Assembly: GCF_900156465.1 (NCBI RefSeq) | Contig: NZ_LT707064.1 | Span: 3,070,501-3,134,500, forward strand | DNA: 64,000 nucleotides | Direction: 5' to 3' | From: Pseudomonas sp. 7SR1 | Lineage (GTDB): Bacteria > Pseudomonadota > Gammaproteobacteria > Pseudomonadales > Pseudomonadaceae | Part shown: one piece after another, positions 1 to 10,871 of the stretch | Position numbering within the stretch: position 1 is the stretch's first letter | Layout of the letters: each line of letters starts with the position of its first letter | Translations under genes and position numbers: made by a program | The notes under the pieces: model-generated | What the model was told of the DNA's origin: nothing | Seen by the model: only the letters and a program-made list of their open reading frames with translations | The model's database searches: none

Positions 1-161
1 TGCAACTGTTGAGCCTCATCGCTGAGGTGTACCGACTCCCCATTGCTGACAGTGGTGGCTTGCTCGACCGGCGAGGATTTTTCGGTTTCCTTGCTGGCGT
101 TGGTGCGCGTGGTGCCTGTCAGGGGTGAAGAGCTGTTTAAACGATTGAAATCGATGACCAT
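1..161 (-). CDS. flgM: Anti-sigma-28 factor FlgM (partial, C-terminus off left edge)
   Basis: FlgM binds and silences the flagellar sigma factor FliA until the hook is complete, when it is exported through the flagellar secretion system. Only the first 53 codons are present, beginning MVIDFNRLNSSSPL with a Ser/Thr/Glu-rich tail. This is the typical disordered N-terminus of pseudomonad FlgM; the sigma-binding helices lie beyond the window. ATG at 161 is preceded by AGAGG at a good distance and by a FliA-type promoter at 198-224. It lies just downstream of flgA on the same strand. Identification rests on the N-terminal sequence plus the flgA-cheV-cheR context. Confidence 0.85.
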   Translation of the reverse strand, partial: MVIDFNRLNSSSPLTGTTRTNASKETEKSSPVEQATTVSNGESVHLSDEAQQL

Positions 162-197
162 GGTAAAAAACCTCTGGGTATTTGGACGCTTGCCATG

Positions 198-224
198 TTC
201 TCGGCCATTCCCAAAAAAACTTTA
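198..224 (-). promoter_or_regulatory. Sigma-28 (FliA) promoter of flgM
   Basis: On the minus strand TAAAGTTT (224-217), 11 bases, then GCCGAGAA (205-198). This matches the FliA consensus TAAAGTTT-N11-GCCGATAA with one mismatch in the -10 box. It is placed about 37 bp before the flgM start, so FliA would drive its own anti-sigma factor. Confidence 0.8.
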
Positions 225-334
225 GGCTCATTTATTCAATGAACGTGCGCACGTCTGCGCTTGCCTTGGCATAAGGCACAGTCTAGGGAACGGCGGGGGC
301 AAGCGCCAGCTTTCTACCCGTCTCTACCGGATCG

Positions 335-1099
335 CTACATAGCCACTTCCACTTGGCCTGGGGCCATCACTTGCGCCTTGATGACGCGTTGGGAGTTGAG
401 GTTTTTCACTCGGATCTGCTCACGCATGCCGCCGTTGGACAGCGCCTCGCCCGGCATTCTTACGGCCAGGGTGCCGCTACGGGCGGTGATGACGACCTGA
501 TCGCCCTTGCGAACCACTTCGGCCTGTTCCAGGTGCACGAGGGTTACCACCTGATCGGCTACCATTGGTCGGACAAGTTTCTGACCGATGGCTTCGTCGA
601 CGGAGGTCAGGAAGCCTTGGGTGATCTGGCTGACGTCGCGTTCACGCAGCGTCACGTCCTGTGGCTCGACGATGCCGGCCCGCTTGAGTGGGCGGGTCGT
701 GGTGACGATCTCGCGGTACAGGCGCACCTGGGCTGGCACGAACACCGTCCACGGCGCGGCGCTGTCGCAACGAACCTTTACCGTGACCCGCCCCAGGGGC
801 CTGGCCGGGCTCTCCAGCGAGGCAGTCAATTCCTTGTCGCACATTGGCATGCGCAGGCGGGGATCGAGCTGGTTGACTTCGATTTCATAACGACCTTCGG
901 TTTGACTGGAGGCCAGGTAGTCTTCTACGGTGAATTCAAGAAAGCCCTGAGTGACGCCGATAAGGAGATCAGGCAAGGTAACCGGAGCATCGGCGAGGGC
1001 ACGGCCGCCCGAGGCGAACAGGCAGACAGCCAGCAGCGCACCTAGCCAGTGGCGGCAATGAGTGGTCAAGCGTCGAGAAAATGTCGTTTGTGCGTTCAT
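335..1099 (-). CDS. flgA: Flagellar basal-body P-ring formation chaperone FlgA
   Basis: Periplasmic chaperone needed to assemble the FlgI P-ring around the flagellar rod. It is 254 aa. An N-terminal signal peptide (about residues 1-36, ending near GGRALA) is followed by the FlgA N-domain and a C-terminal SAF-like domain with the VVRKGDQVVI and VKNLNSQRVI motifs of the family. The ATG at 1099 fits the signal peptide. It is transcribed divergently from cheV and lies upstream of flgM on the same strand, the usual Pseudomonas order. The 173 bp between flgA and flgM hold the FliA promoter of flgM. Confidence 0.93.
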   Translation of the reverse strand: MNAQTTFSRRLTTHCRHWLGALLAVCLFASGGRALADAPVTLPDLLIGVTQGFLEFTVEDYLASSQTEGRYEIEVNQLDPRLRMPMCDKELTASLESPARPLGRVTVKVRCDSAAPWTVFVPAQVRLYREIVTTTRPLKRAGIVEPQDVTLRERDVSQITQGFLTSVDEAIGQKLVRPMVADQVVTLVHLEQAEVVRKGDQVVITARSGTLAVRMPGEALSNGGMREQIRVKNLNSQRVIKAQVMAPGQVEVAM

Positions 1100-1177
1100 G
1101 CCGGTTGAATAGCAAGCCCCGTGCCGTTTAGTGATGAATGCGCGTCGGACACATTAGCGTTAGGTAGGAGTCAGGGC

Positions 1178-2104
1178 ATGGCGGGAGTGATGGATTCGGT
1201 AAACCAGCGCACGCAGCTGGTCGGTCAGAATCGCCTGGAGCTGTTGTTGTTCCGTCTCGATGGCCAACAGTTGTATGGGATTAACGTGTTCAAGGTCCGT
1301 GAGGTGCTGCAATGCCCCAAGCTGACGTTGATGCCAAAATCCAGTCCCGTCGTGTGCGGTGTGGCGAATATCCGGGGAGCGACCATCCCGATTCTCGATC
1401 TGGCGATGGCCACTGGTGCCGGTGCGCTGCTGGATCAGAGCAATCCGTTTGTGATCATCACCGAGTACAACACCAAGACCCAGGGTTTCCTGGTGCGCTC
1501 GGTGGAACGCATCGTCAACATGAACTGGGAGGAGATCCATCCGCCGCCCAAGGGCACGGGCCGTGATCACTACCTGACGGCGGTGACCCGGGTCGACAAC
1601 CAGTTGGTGGAAATCATCGACGTGGAGAAAATCCTCGCCGAAGTGGCCCCGACGCCGGAGACCATCTCCGTGGGCGTGGTGGATGCCGAAACCCAGCACA
1701 AGGCCATCTCGATGCGCGTGCTGACCGTCGATGACTCATCGGTGGCGCGCAAGCAGGTGACCCGTTGCCTGCAGACCGTCGGTGTCGAGGTCGTGGCATT
1801 GAACGACGGCCGGCAAGCGCTGGACTACCTGCGCAGCCTGGTCGACGATGGCAAGAAGCCGGAAGAAGAGTTCCTGATGATGATTTCCGACATCGAAATG
1901 CCAGAGATGGACGGCTACACGCTGACGTCGGAAATCCGCAGCGATCCGCGCATGCAGAAACTGCACATCATCCTGCATACGTCGTTGTCCGGGGTGTTCA
2001 ACCAGGCGATGGTCAAGAAAGTCGGCGCCGACGATTTTCTCGCCAAGTTCCGGCCCGATGACCTGGCTTCCAGGGTGGTCGACCGGATCAAGGCCGCGGA
2101 ATAA
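1178..2104 (+). CDS. cheV: Chemotaxis coupling/response regulator CheV
   Basis: CheV couples chemoreceptors to CheA and is itself a phosphorylatable sink for adaptation. It is 308 aa from the ATG at 1178, preceded by GGTAGGAG; the frame is open further upstream to 1121 but without a good ribosome site. Residues 1-165 are a CheW-like domain (ELLLFRLDGQ, VRGVANIRG-type motif seen as VCGVANIRG). Residues 180-305 are a receiver domain with VDDS at 184-187 and the probable phospho-acceptor Asp238 (SDIEMPEMDG). It is followed by cheR 53 bp downstream, the usual pseudomonad pairing. Confidence 0.94.
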   Translation: MAGVMDSVNQRTQLVGQNRLELLLFRLDGQQLYGINVFKVREVLQCPKLTLMPKSSPVVCGVANIRGATIPILDLAMATGAGALLDQSNPFVIITEYNTKTQGFLVRSVERIVNMNWEEIHPPPKGTGRDHYLTAVTRVDNQLVEIIDVEKILAEVAPTPETISVGVVDAETQHKAISMRVLTVDDSSVARKQVTRCLQTVGVEVVALNDGRQALDYLRSLVDDGKKPEEEFLMMISDIEMPEMDGYTLTSEIRSDPRMQKLHIILHTSLSGVFNQAMVKKVGADDFLAKFRPDDLASRVVDRIKAAE

Positions 2105-2157
2105 AGGTCGGGCGCGTCTTGCGCCCGGCAAATCAACACAATGAAAGAGGCGGTATC

Positions 2158-2985
2158 TTGTCTACGGGTAATTTGGATTTCGAACAGTTCCGGGTCTTCC
2201 TGGAAAAAGCCTGTGGCATCTTGCTTGGTGAAAACAAGCAATACCTGGTGTCGAGCCGTCTCAACAAATTGATGGAGCAACAGGGCCTCAAGTCGTTGGG
2301 TGAGCTGGTGCAACGTATCCAGACCCAACCGCGCAGCGGTTTGCGCGAAATGGTGGTGGACGCCATGACCACCAACGAAACCCTGTGGTTTCGCGATACC
2401 TATCCCTTCGAGGTGTTGAAGAGCAAGGTCTTGCCGGCGGCCATCAAGGCCAGCCCGGGCCAACGCCTGCGGATCTGGTCGGCGGCCTGTTCGTCGGGCC
2501 AGGAGCCGTATTCGATCTCGATGTCCATCGACGAATTCGAGCGGACCAACATCGGCCAGTTGAAGGGCGGCGTGCAAATCGTCGCCACCGATCTGTCCGG
2601 GACCATGCTCAACAACTGCAAGACCGGCGAATACGACAGCCTGGCCATCGGCCGCGGCCTGTCGCCGGATCGCCTGCAACGCTATTTCGACACGAAGGGG
2701 CCGGGCCGCTGGGTGGTCAAGGCGCCGATCAAGAATCGGGTGGAGTTCCGCTCGTTCAACCTGCTGGACAGCTATGCCAGCCTCGGCAAGTTCGACGTGG
2801 TCTTCTGCCGCAACGTGCTGATCTATTTCTCCGCCGAGGTGAAGAAAGACATCCTGCTGCGTATCCACGGTACCCTCAAGCCCGGCGGCTACCTGTTCCT
2901 CGGCGCTTCCGAAGCGTTGAATGGCTTGCCGGATCATTACCAGATGGTCCAGTGCAGCCCGGGTATCATCTACCAGGCGAAATGA
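2158..2985 (+). CDS. cheR: Chemotaxis protein-glutamate O-methyltransferase CheR
   Basis: SAM-dependent methylation of receptor glutamates for chemotactic adaptation. It is 275 aa using TTG at 2158, which has AAAGAGG eight bases upstream; the residues that follow (STGNLDFEQF) fit the known start of pseudomonad CheR. An ATG is not available nearby. The N-terminal helical domain covers residues 1-75 and includes TNETLWFRD. The methyltransferase domain has the SAM loop SAACSSGQEP (108-117) and FCRNVLIYFS near the C-terminus. A strong terminator follows at 3001-3038, so cheV-cheR form a unit separate from flgB. Confidence 0.93.
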   Translation: MSTGNLDFEQFRVFLEKACGILLGENKQYLVSSRLNKLMEQQGLKSLGELVQRIQTQPRSGLREMVVDAMTTNETLWFRDTYPFEVLKSKVLPAAIKASPGQRLRIWSAACSSGQEPYSISMSIDEFERTNIGQLKGGVQIVATDLSGTMLNNCKTGEYDSLAIGRGLSPDRLQRYFDTKGPGRWVVKAPIKNRVEFRSFNLLDSYASLGKFDVVFCRNVLIYFSAEVKKDILLRIHGTLKPGGYLFLGASEALNGLPDHYQMVQCSPGIIYQAK

Positions 2986-3000
2986 TTGGCTTGGGTTGTC

Positions 3001-3038
3001 AAAAAAACGGGAGTCCCTAGGGGCTCCCGTTTTTTTTT
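3001..3038 (+). terminator. Rho-independent terminator after cheR
   Basis: ACGGGAG / CTCCCGT stem with a short loop, preceded by an A-run and followed by nine T. It is effectively bidirectional but sits just after the cheR stop. Confidence 0.9.
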
Positions 3039-3064
3039 GCCGGCCAGCCGGCGCCATCCCCCTA

Positions 3065-3086
3065 TGGGAGCGAGCTCGCCCCCACA
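3065..3086. repeat. Solitary REP-type palindrome
   Basis: TGGGAGCGAGCTCGCCCCCACA resembles the core of the GTGGGAGCGAGCTTGCTC repeats seen elsewhere in this window, but it is single and slightly diverged. Confidence 0.6.
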
Positions 3087-3212
3087 TCTTGACTCGCGTC
3101 GCCTGATGAAAGCGGCAGAAAAGCGGCAGAAAAGCGGAAGCCGATTGCCGCTTTTCTGGCATTGCCGCTTTGCCGCTGCCCGCAAAGCCCCGGTTTATGG
3201 GCTTTTGGAAAG

Positions 3213-3228
3213 TGGCACGACGCTTGCT
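3213..3228 (+). promoter_or_regulatory. Sigma-54 promoter of flgBCDE
   Basis: TGGCAC-N5-TTGCT is a perfect match to the RpoN -24/-12 consensus, about 45 bp before the flgB ATG. Middle flagellar operons in Pseudomonas use RpoN with FleQ or FleR, so this is the expected control. No activator site could be assigned by eye. Confidence 0.9.
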
Positions 3229-3272
3229 ATATCCATTCGTACGTACATTCTGGTCACCCAAAGGTTTCCGAC

Positions 3273-3680
3273 ATGAGCATCAGCTTCGATAAAGCGCTCG
3301 GTATCCATGAAAAGGCCCTGAGCTTCCGCGCCCAGCGTGCCGAAGTCCTGGCCAATAACATTGCCAACGCCGACACCCCGAACTACAAGGCGCGTGACCT
3401 GGACTTCTCCAAGGTGCTCGCCGAGCAGAACGAAAAGGCCAAGAACGGCCACTTCGCCTTGAACATGACCAACAGCCGTCATATCGAAGCCGAAGGCTTG
3501 AGCAGCGGCGACGAATCGCTGATGTATCGCACGCCGATGCAGCCTTCGATCGACCAGAACACCGTGGATGCTCAACTGGAACAGTCCAACTACGCGGAGA
3601 ACTCCGTGAATTTCCAGGCCAGCTTCACCTTGCTCAACAGTAAGTTCAAAGGGCTGGTATCGGCCCTGCGCGGAGAGTAA
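3273..3680 (+). CDS. flgB: Flagellar proximal rod protein FlgB
   Basis: Rod subunit connecting the MS-ring to the rod, exported by the flagellar type III system. It is 135 aa with the rod/hook N-terminal signature (LANNIANADTPNYKARD, residues 27-43) and a C-terminal helical segment (NSVNFQASFTLLNSKFKG). ATG at 3273 is about 45 bp downstream of the sigma-54 promoter. It is the first gene of flgB-flgC-flgD-flgE, with 3 bp to flgC. Confidence 0.95.
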   Translation: MSISFDKALGIHEKALSFRAQRAEVLANNIANADTPNYKARDLDFSKVLAEQNEKAKNGHFALNMTNSRHIEAEGLSSGDESLMYRTPMQPSIDQNTVDAQLEQSNYAENSVNFQASFTLLNSKFKGLVSALRGE

Positions 3681-3683
3681 TCC

Positions 3684-4127
3684 ATGTCGATCGCCAGCGT
3701 ATTCAACATTGCCGGCAGTGCCATGAGTGCCCAGACCACTCGCCTGAACACCGTCGCCAGTAACATCGCCAACGCCGAGACCGTCTCGTCGAGCATCGAC
3801 CAGACCTACCGTGCCCGTCACCCGGTGTTCGCCACCATGTTCCAGGGCGGCCAGTCCGGCGGCAGCGACTCGCTGTTCCAGGACCAGGACGCAGCGGGGC
3901 AGGGCGTACAGGTACTTGGCGTAGTCGAAGACCAGAGCAACCTCGAAGCACGTTATGAGCCAAACCATCCGGCCGCGGACGCCAAGGGTTATGTCTACTA
4001 CCCGAACGTCAACGTCGTCGAAGAAATGGCCGACATGATTTCCGCCAGTCGTTCGTTCCAGACCAACGCCGAAATGATGAACACCGCCAAAACCATGATG
4101 CAGAAGGTCCTGACCCTCGGTCAGTGA
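3684..4127 (+). CDS. flgC: Flagellar proximal rod protein FlgC
   Basis: Rod protein stacked on FlgB. It is 147 aa with the N-terminal motif NTVASNIANAETVSS and the C-terminal rod motif (FQTNAEMMNTAKTMMQKVL), which form the paired helices of axial proteins. It begins 3 bp after flgB and is followed by flgD after 15 bp, so the operon is tightly packed. Confidence 0.95.
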   Translation: MSIASVFNIAGSAMSAQTTRLNTVASNIANAETVSSSIDQTYRARHPVFATMFQGGQSGGSDSLFQDQDAAGQGVQVLGVVEDQSNLEARYEPNHPAADAKGYVYYPNVNVVEEMADMISASRSFQTNAEMMNTAKTMMQKVLTLGQ

Positions 4128-4142
4128 TAAGGGGCGAGTCAC

Positions 4143-4865
4143 ATGAGCGTCACCAACACTACCAGCGGTTTGAGCCTCAACGAGATTCTGGCCAACTCCT
4201 CGGTCAAGACCAACAACACCTCCGATGGTCTCGGCGGCGCGACCCAGGCAGCGACCGGCAACAAGGAGCTGGGCAAGGATGCGTTCCTGCAGTTGCTCGT
4301 TACCCAGCTGAAGAACCAGAACCCGCTGGAGCCCCAGGACAACGGTGAGTTCGTTGCCCAATTGGCGCAGTTCAGCAGCCTGGAAGGTATCACCACGCTC
4401 AACGAAACCGTGAGCGGTATCGCCGGCAACTACAACTCGTCCCAGGCGCTGCAGGCTTCGTCCCTGGTGGGGCGTTCGGTGATCGCGCCCGGTGACAAGG
4501 CTGTGGTCGACACCTCCAAGAGCCTCAACGGCACGGTGGTGGTACCGGCGGCAGTGTCCTCCCTCACCGTCAAGATCATGGACAAGGACGGCAAGACTGT
4601 CCGCACCATCGACCTGGGCAGCCAGAAGGCCGGCAACTCGGCGTTCATCTGGGATGGCAAGAACGACGCAGGCACGACGGTCGAGTCGGGCACGTACACC
4701 TTTGCGGCCTCGACCACCATCGACGGCAAGGCCACGTCGCTGATCACCAACCTGCCGGCCACGGTCAGCAGCGTGACCATCAGCCAGACGGGCGGTGAGC
4801 TGATGCTCAACCTGGCCGGGCTGGGCAGCATTGCCCTGTCCAAAGTACAAACTATTGGTATGTAG
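4143..4865 (+). CDS. flgD: Flagellar hook capping/assembly protein FlgD
   Basis: Scaffold protein that caps the growing hook and is not retained in the finished structure. It is 240 aa. The N-terminal conserved segment (GKDAFLQLLVTQLKNQNPLEP, about residues 42-62) ends in the PLEPQDNGEF region. The C-terminal half is an FlgD Tudor/Ig-like module with FIWDGKNDAGT and SGTYTFAAS. ATG at 4143 follows the ribosome site GGGGCGAG. Third gene of the flgB operon. Confidence 0.94.
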   Translation: MSVTNTTSGLSLNEILANSSVKTNNTSDGLGGATQAATGNKELGKDAFLQLLVTQLKNQNPLEPQDNGEFVAQLAQFSSLEGITTLNETVSGIAGNYNSSQALQASSLVGRSVIAPGDKAVVDTSKSLNGTVVVPAAVSSLTVKIMDKDGKTVRTIDLGSQKAGNSAFIWDGKNDAGTTVESGTYTFAASTTIDGKATSLITNLPATVSSVTISQTGGELMLNLAGLGSIALSKVQTIGM

Positions 4866-4893
4866 AGCCGACTAACCGGCAAAAGGAGTCAAC

Positions 4894-6198
4894 ATGTCTT
4901 TCAACATCGGCCTTAGCGGTCTCTATGCAGCCAACAAACAGCTGGACGTGACCGGCAACAACATCGCCAACGTCGCGACCACCGGTTTCAAATCGTCCCG
5001 CGCGGAATTCGAAGACGTCTACTCGGCCACCAAGCTGGGTTCGGGCACCAAGACCGTCGGCAACGGCGTGCGTCTGGCCAACGTCTCCCAGCAGTTCGGC
5101 CAGGGTGATGTGAACAACACCGGCAACGTGCTGGACATGGGTATCCAGGGCCAGGGCTTCTTTGTCCTGAGCAACGACGGTTCCCTGAGCTACACCCGTG
5201 CCGGTACCTTCAAGACCGACAAGGAAGGCTACATCACCAACAGCGATGGCACTGCACGCCTGCAAGGCTATGGCGTGGACGCCAACGGCAAGATCCTCAA
5301 CGGTATTCTGACCGACCTGCGCATCGACACCTCGAACCTGCCGCCGCAGGCCACCAGCCTGGTTTCGTCGACGATCAACCTGAATTCGACGGCCACGCCG
5401 ATTGACCAGACCAACCCGGCCTTGGAGTTCGATCCGACCGATACGGCCACGTTTACGAAACAGTTCACTACACCGGTCTACGACACTCAGGGTAACCAGC
5501 ACTCCATGGATCAGTACATGGTCAAAACGGGTGCCAATACCTGGGACGTCTATACCCTGATCGATGGTCGTAACCTGAATGGCAGCGCGCCGGTCGCTCC
5601 CAACGCTCCGGTTCCTTCGACGATGACCTTCGATTCGAGTGGCAAGCTGGTCCAGGTCAGCACTCCGCCCGCGACCATCAACAGCGATCTGGTACTCACA
5701 GGCTGGGTGCCCGGTACCGTGACCAACGGTGTGTGGACCGCGAACGGCGCCGGTTCGTCGACTATTACGGTCTCCATGGCCAACACCACCCAGTTCAACG
5801 CCGACACCGCACGGTCGATCCCGACCCAGAACGGTTACGCCACCGGCCAGATCACCAACCTGACCATCGACGGCAGCGGTGTATTGCTGGCCAACTTCAG
5901 CAACAACCAGACCAAGCCCATCGGCCAGATCTCCCTTGCCAGCTTCACCAACGAGCAAGGCCTGCAGCCAGTAGGCGGTACCAGCTGGAAGGAAACCTTC
6001 GCTTCGGGCATCCCAGGCTACGATGCTCCGCAAACCGGCACCCTGGGTTCGATCGTCTCCAACTCCCTGGAAGAGTCCAACGTCAACCTGACCAACGAAC
6101 TGGTCGAGCTGATCAAGGCGCAAAGCAACTACCAGGCGAACGCAAAGACCATCTCCACCCAGAGCACCATCATGCAGACCATCATTCAGATGACTTGA
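4894..6198 (+). CDS. flgE: Flagellar hook protein FlgE
   Basis: Structural subunit of the hook. It is 434 aa, near the shorter end of the family; some pseudomonads carry longer FlgE with extra surface domains. The N-terminal signature is GLYAANKQLDVTGNNIANVA and the C-terminal one is NVNLTNELVELIKAQSNYQA with a TISTQSTIMQTIIQM end. The central variable domain is Thr/Ser/Asn-rich. An AAAGGAG ribosome site precedes the ATG. A terminator at 6228-6252 ends the operon, and flgF does not follow, so the distal rod/ring genes must be elsewhere. Confidence 0.95.
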   Translation: MSFNIGLSGLYAANKQLDVTGNNIANVATTGFKSSRAEFEDVYSATKLGSGTKTVGNGVRLANVSQQFGQGDVNNTGNVLDMGIQGQGFFVLSNDGSLSYTRAGTFKTDKEGYITNSDGTARLQGYGVDANGKILNGILTDLRIDTSNLPPQATSLVSSTINLNSTATPIDQTNPALEFDPTDTATFTKQFTTPVYDTQGNQHSMDQYMVKTGANTWDVYTLIDGRNLNGSAPVAPNAPVPSTMTFDSSGKLVQVSTPPATINSDLVLTGWVPGTVTNGVWTANGAGSSTITVSMANTTQFNADTARSIPTQNGYATGQITNLTIDGSGVLLANFSNNQTKPIGQISLASFTNEQGLQPVGGTSWKETFASGIPGYDAPQTGTLGSIVSNSLEESNVNLTNELVELIKAQSNYQANAKTISTQSTIMQTIIQMT

Positions 6199-6227
6199 TG
6201 ACGCTGGTGGCTTGAAGGCTGCACAAG

Positions 6228-6252
6228 AAGCCCCTCGCAAGAGGGGCTTTTT
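6228..6252 (+). terminator. Rho-independent terminator after flgE
   Basis: AAGCCCCTC / GAGGGGCTT stem with a GCAA tetraloop and a T-run, 30 bp after the flgE stop. Confidence 0.9.
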
Positions 6253-6290
6253 CATACCCGCCAGAGCTTGTCCTCATGCCAGGTTCCCTT

Positions 6291-6320
6291 TGTGGCGAGG
6301 GGATAAATCCCCTCGCCACA
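6291..6320. repeat. Mirror repeat of the GTGGCGAGGGG family
   Basis: TGTGGCGAGGGGA and TCCCCTCGCCACA face each other with a 4-base gap. The same arms recur at 13321-13353 and 47879-48017, and in decayed form at 24101-24218. It is an intergenic repeat, not tied to either neighbouring gene. Confidence 0.8.
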
Positions 6321-6393
6321 ATGAGTGTCACCCTGAACCTGGATGCAGGTTGGCCCGCAGCTGTCGCGAACGAGTACTGTCGTTTTCCAGGCA

Positions 6394-6436
6394 AAAGAAA
6401 ACCCCCGATAAACCAGCGGTCTATCGGGGGCTTCTT
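6394..6436 (-). terminator. Rho-independent terminator of nrdA
   Basis: CCCCCGATA (6402-6410) pairs with TATCGGGGG (6422-6430). Read on the minus strand it is followed by a T-rich tail. It lies about 40 bp after the nrdA stop. Confidence 0.88.
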
Positions 6437-6470
6437 TCAGCTGGCGCTTTTACGCGCCCGCTGGCTCAGC

Positions 6471-9362
<2,892 letters not shown>

Positions 9363-9714
9363 GGGTGTCTCCACGTTCTCTATGTTTGTTTGGGCTCCCT
9401 CGCGGGGCCCACCGTTCCGTCCTGAAGCACTACAACCGACTGGCGTCGGGCATAACCACTTCGGGACAGTAGGAGGCTGGGCCGGGAGGCCGCCTCCATC
9501 CGAAGTTCTGGGTTGCGAGCCTGGGCTCGTGACCGAACTGAAGGGGCGCAGCCAAGTACTGCAACACCCGTACCGTTCCGGTCGTTTTCTCAACCTTTGA
9601 AGCCATTGCCCTTCGCGCGGCGCGGATGGGTCTTGGGGATGCGATGTTTCAGCTGGACAGAGGCACGAAAAGCGCTTGAATTCTCTGTCCGACTTGTGTT
9701 TGGTTTTTGGCCTG

Positions 9715-9738
9715 AACCCCTACATGTAGGGGTTTTTT
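9715..9738 (+). terminator. Terminator-like hairpin opposite to nrdA transcription
   Basis: AACCCCTA / TAGGGGTT (core palindrome CCCCTACATGTAGGGG) followed by TTTTTT on the plus strand. No plus-strand gene precedes it, so it would end an unannotated transcript or be a fortuitous hairpin in the nrdA leader. Confidence 0.55.
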
Positions 9739-9789
9739 CGTGGCGGGCTACAAGATAATGCGTTTTGGGGGATGAATCAACGTACTACC

Positions 9790-9810
9790 TGTGGATAAGC
9801 CTGTGCGTAA
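9790..9810. promoter_or_regulatory. DnaA-box pair upstream of nrdA
   Basis: TGTGGATAA (9790-9798) is the complement of the consensus DnaA box TTATCCACA. TGTGCGTAA (9802-9810) is a near match in the same orientation, 12 bp apart. DnaA is a known regulator of nrd genes in E. coli; a role here is inferred from position only. Confidence 0.5.
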
Positions 9811-10148
9811 TTTGTGTGCGAAACGTGGAGCTGCTCTGTAGGCCGCGAGCTTGCTGGAGCGAGCGCTTTTTCAACAATTTCGAGCACTGAAAAACTGTTC
9901 GAAAATTTTGCGGGCGCGGACCATACCACAGCCATTCCATCCGGCCGAACGCATTTGTCCGCTTGTTTTCTAGCGGGACGCCGTTTATACAATCGGGCCA
10001 TGTATCGGTGCGATTGTCCTCGTCCAGGATGACAATAAAGAGAGGACGGCCCCGACGATCCATAAGTGGACATACATGCCCTGTGGCAAGCGTTGTCGCC
10101 ATGCAAGCGTGCACATCCCTTCCTATTCGCTGCAAGACGAGGCCCCCA

Positions 10149-10871
10149 GTGGAACAAGAAGCCTGGCAGGTATTGATTGTCGAGGACGACCAGCGTCTCG
10201 CCGAGCTGACCCGTGACTACCTGGAGAGCAATGGGCTGCGGGTCGCCATCGAGGGCGACGGCGCGGTGGCGGCTCGGCGGATCATCGCCGAGCAACCGGA
10301 CCTTGTGATCCTCGACCTGATGCTGCCGGGCGAAGATGGCTTGAGCATCTGTCGCAAGGTGCGCGAGCAGTACGACGGGCCGATCCTGATGCTCACCGCC
10401 CGTACCGACGACACCGATCAGATCCAGGGGCTGGACCTGGGGGCGGACGACTATGTCTGCAAGCCGGTGCGCCCGCGGGTGTTGCTGGCACGCATCCAGG
10501 CGCTGTTGCGGCGCAGCGAGCCCGTGGAGCCGAACCCGCAGAAATCGCGGCGCCTGCAGTTCGGTCCGCTGGTGGTGGACAGTGCCTTGCGCGAGGCCTG
10601 GTTGCAGGGCAGCGGTATCGAACTGACCAGCGCCGAATTCGATCTGCTGTGGCTGCTGGTGTCCAATGCCGGGCGCATCCTGTCCCGGGAAGAAATCTTC
10701 ACCGCCTTGCGCGGTATCGGCTATGACGGCCAGGACCGCTCCATTGATGTGCGAATCTCGCGGATCCGCCCCAAGATCGGTGACGATCCGGAGCATCCCC
10801 GGCTGATCAAGACCATCCGCAGCAAAGGCTACCTGTTCGTTCCCGAAGCCTGCGTAGACCCGGCGCCGTGA
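10149..10871 (+). CDS. OmpR-family response regulator (RstA-like)
   Basis: Transcription factor controlled by the adjacent kinase. It is 240 aa from GTG at 10149 (ACGAGG upstream), chosen because MEQEAWQVLIVEDD gives a normal receiver start; the frame is open to 9963 without homologous-looking sequence. The receiver domain has acidic VEDD (11-14), phospho-acceptor Asp56 (ILDLMLP) and Lys105 (CKPVRPR). The winged-helix DNA-binding domain is C-terminal (about 140-235, ending IRSKGYLFVPE). Its stop overlaps the kinase start (GTGA). In PAO1 an equivalent pair follows nrdA, which supports orthology but not a specific signal. Confidence 0.88.
   Translation: MEQEAWQVLIVEDDQRLAELTRDYLESNGLRVAIEGDGAVAARRIIAEQPDLVILDLMLPGEDGLSICRKVREQYDGPILMLTARTDDTDQIQGLDLGADDYVCKPVRPRVLLARIQALLRRSEPVEPNPQKSRRLQFGPLVVDSALREAWLQGSGIELTSAEFDLLWLLVSNAGRILSREEIFTALRGIGYDGQDRSIDVRISRIRPKIGDDPEHPRLIKTIRSKGYLFVPEACVDPAP

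Larger units (their letters stand above)
9363..10148. other. Long non-coding region between nrdA and the response regulator
   Basis: About 790 bp without a convincing gene, containing divergent promoter space. It holds an inverted repeat with arms TTCGGA/TCCGAA-like around 9460-9510 in the nrdA leader, a terminator-like hairpin on the opposite strand at 9715-9738, and two DnaA-box-like 9-mers at 9790-9810. The unusual length for an nrdA leader suggests regulatory RNA or multi-site control, which I infer but cannot prove. Confidence 0.5.

Noticed and set aside
9644..9679. A possible 11-codon leader peptide (ATG at 9644)
   Set aside because: It is too short to judge, encodes no run of a single amino acid that would suggest attenuation, and is not followed by a biosynthetic operon.
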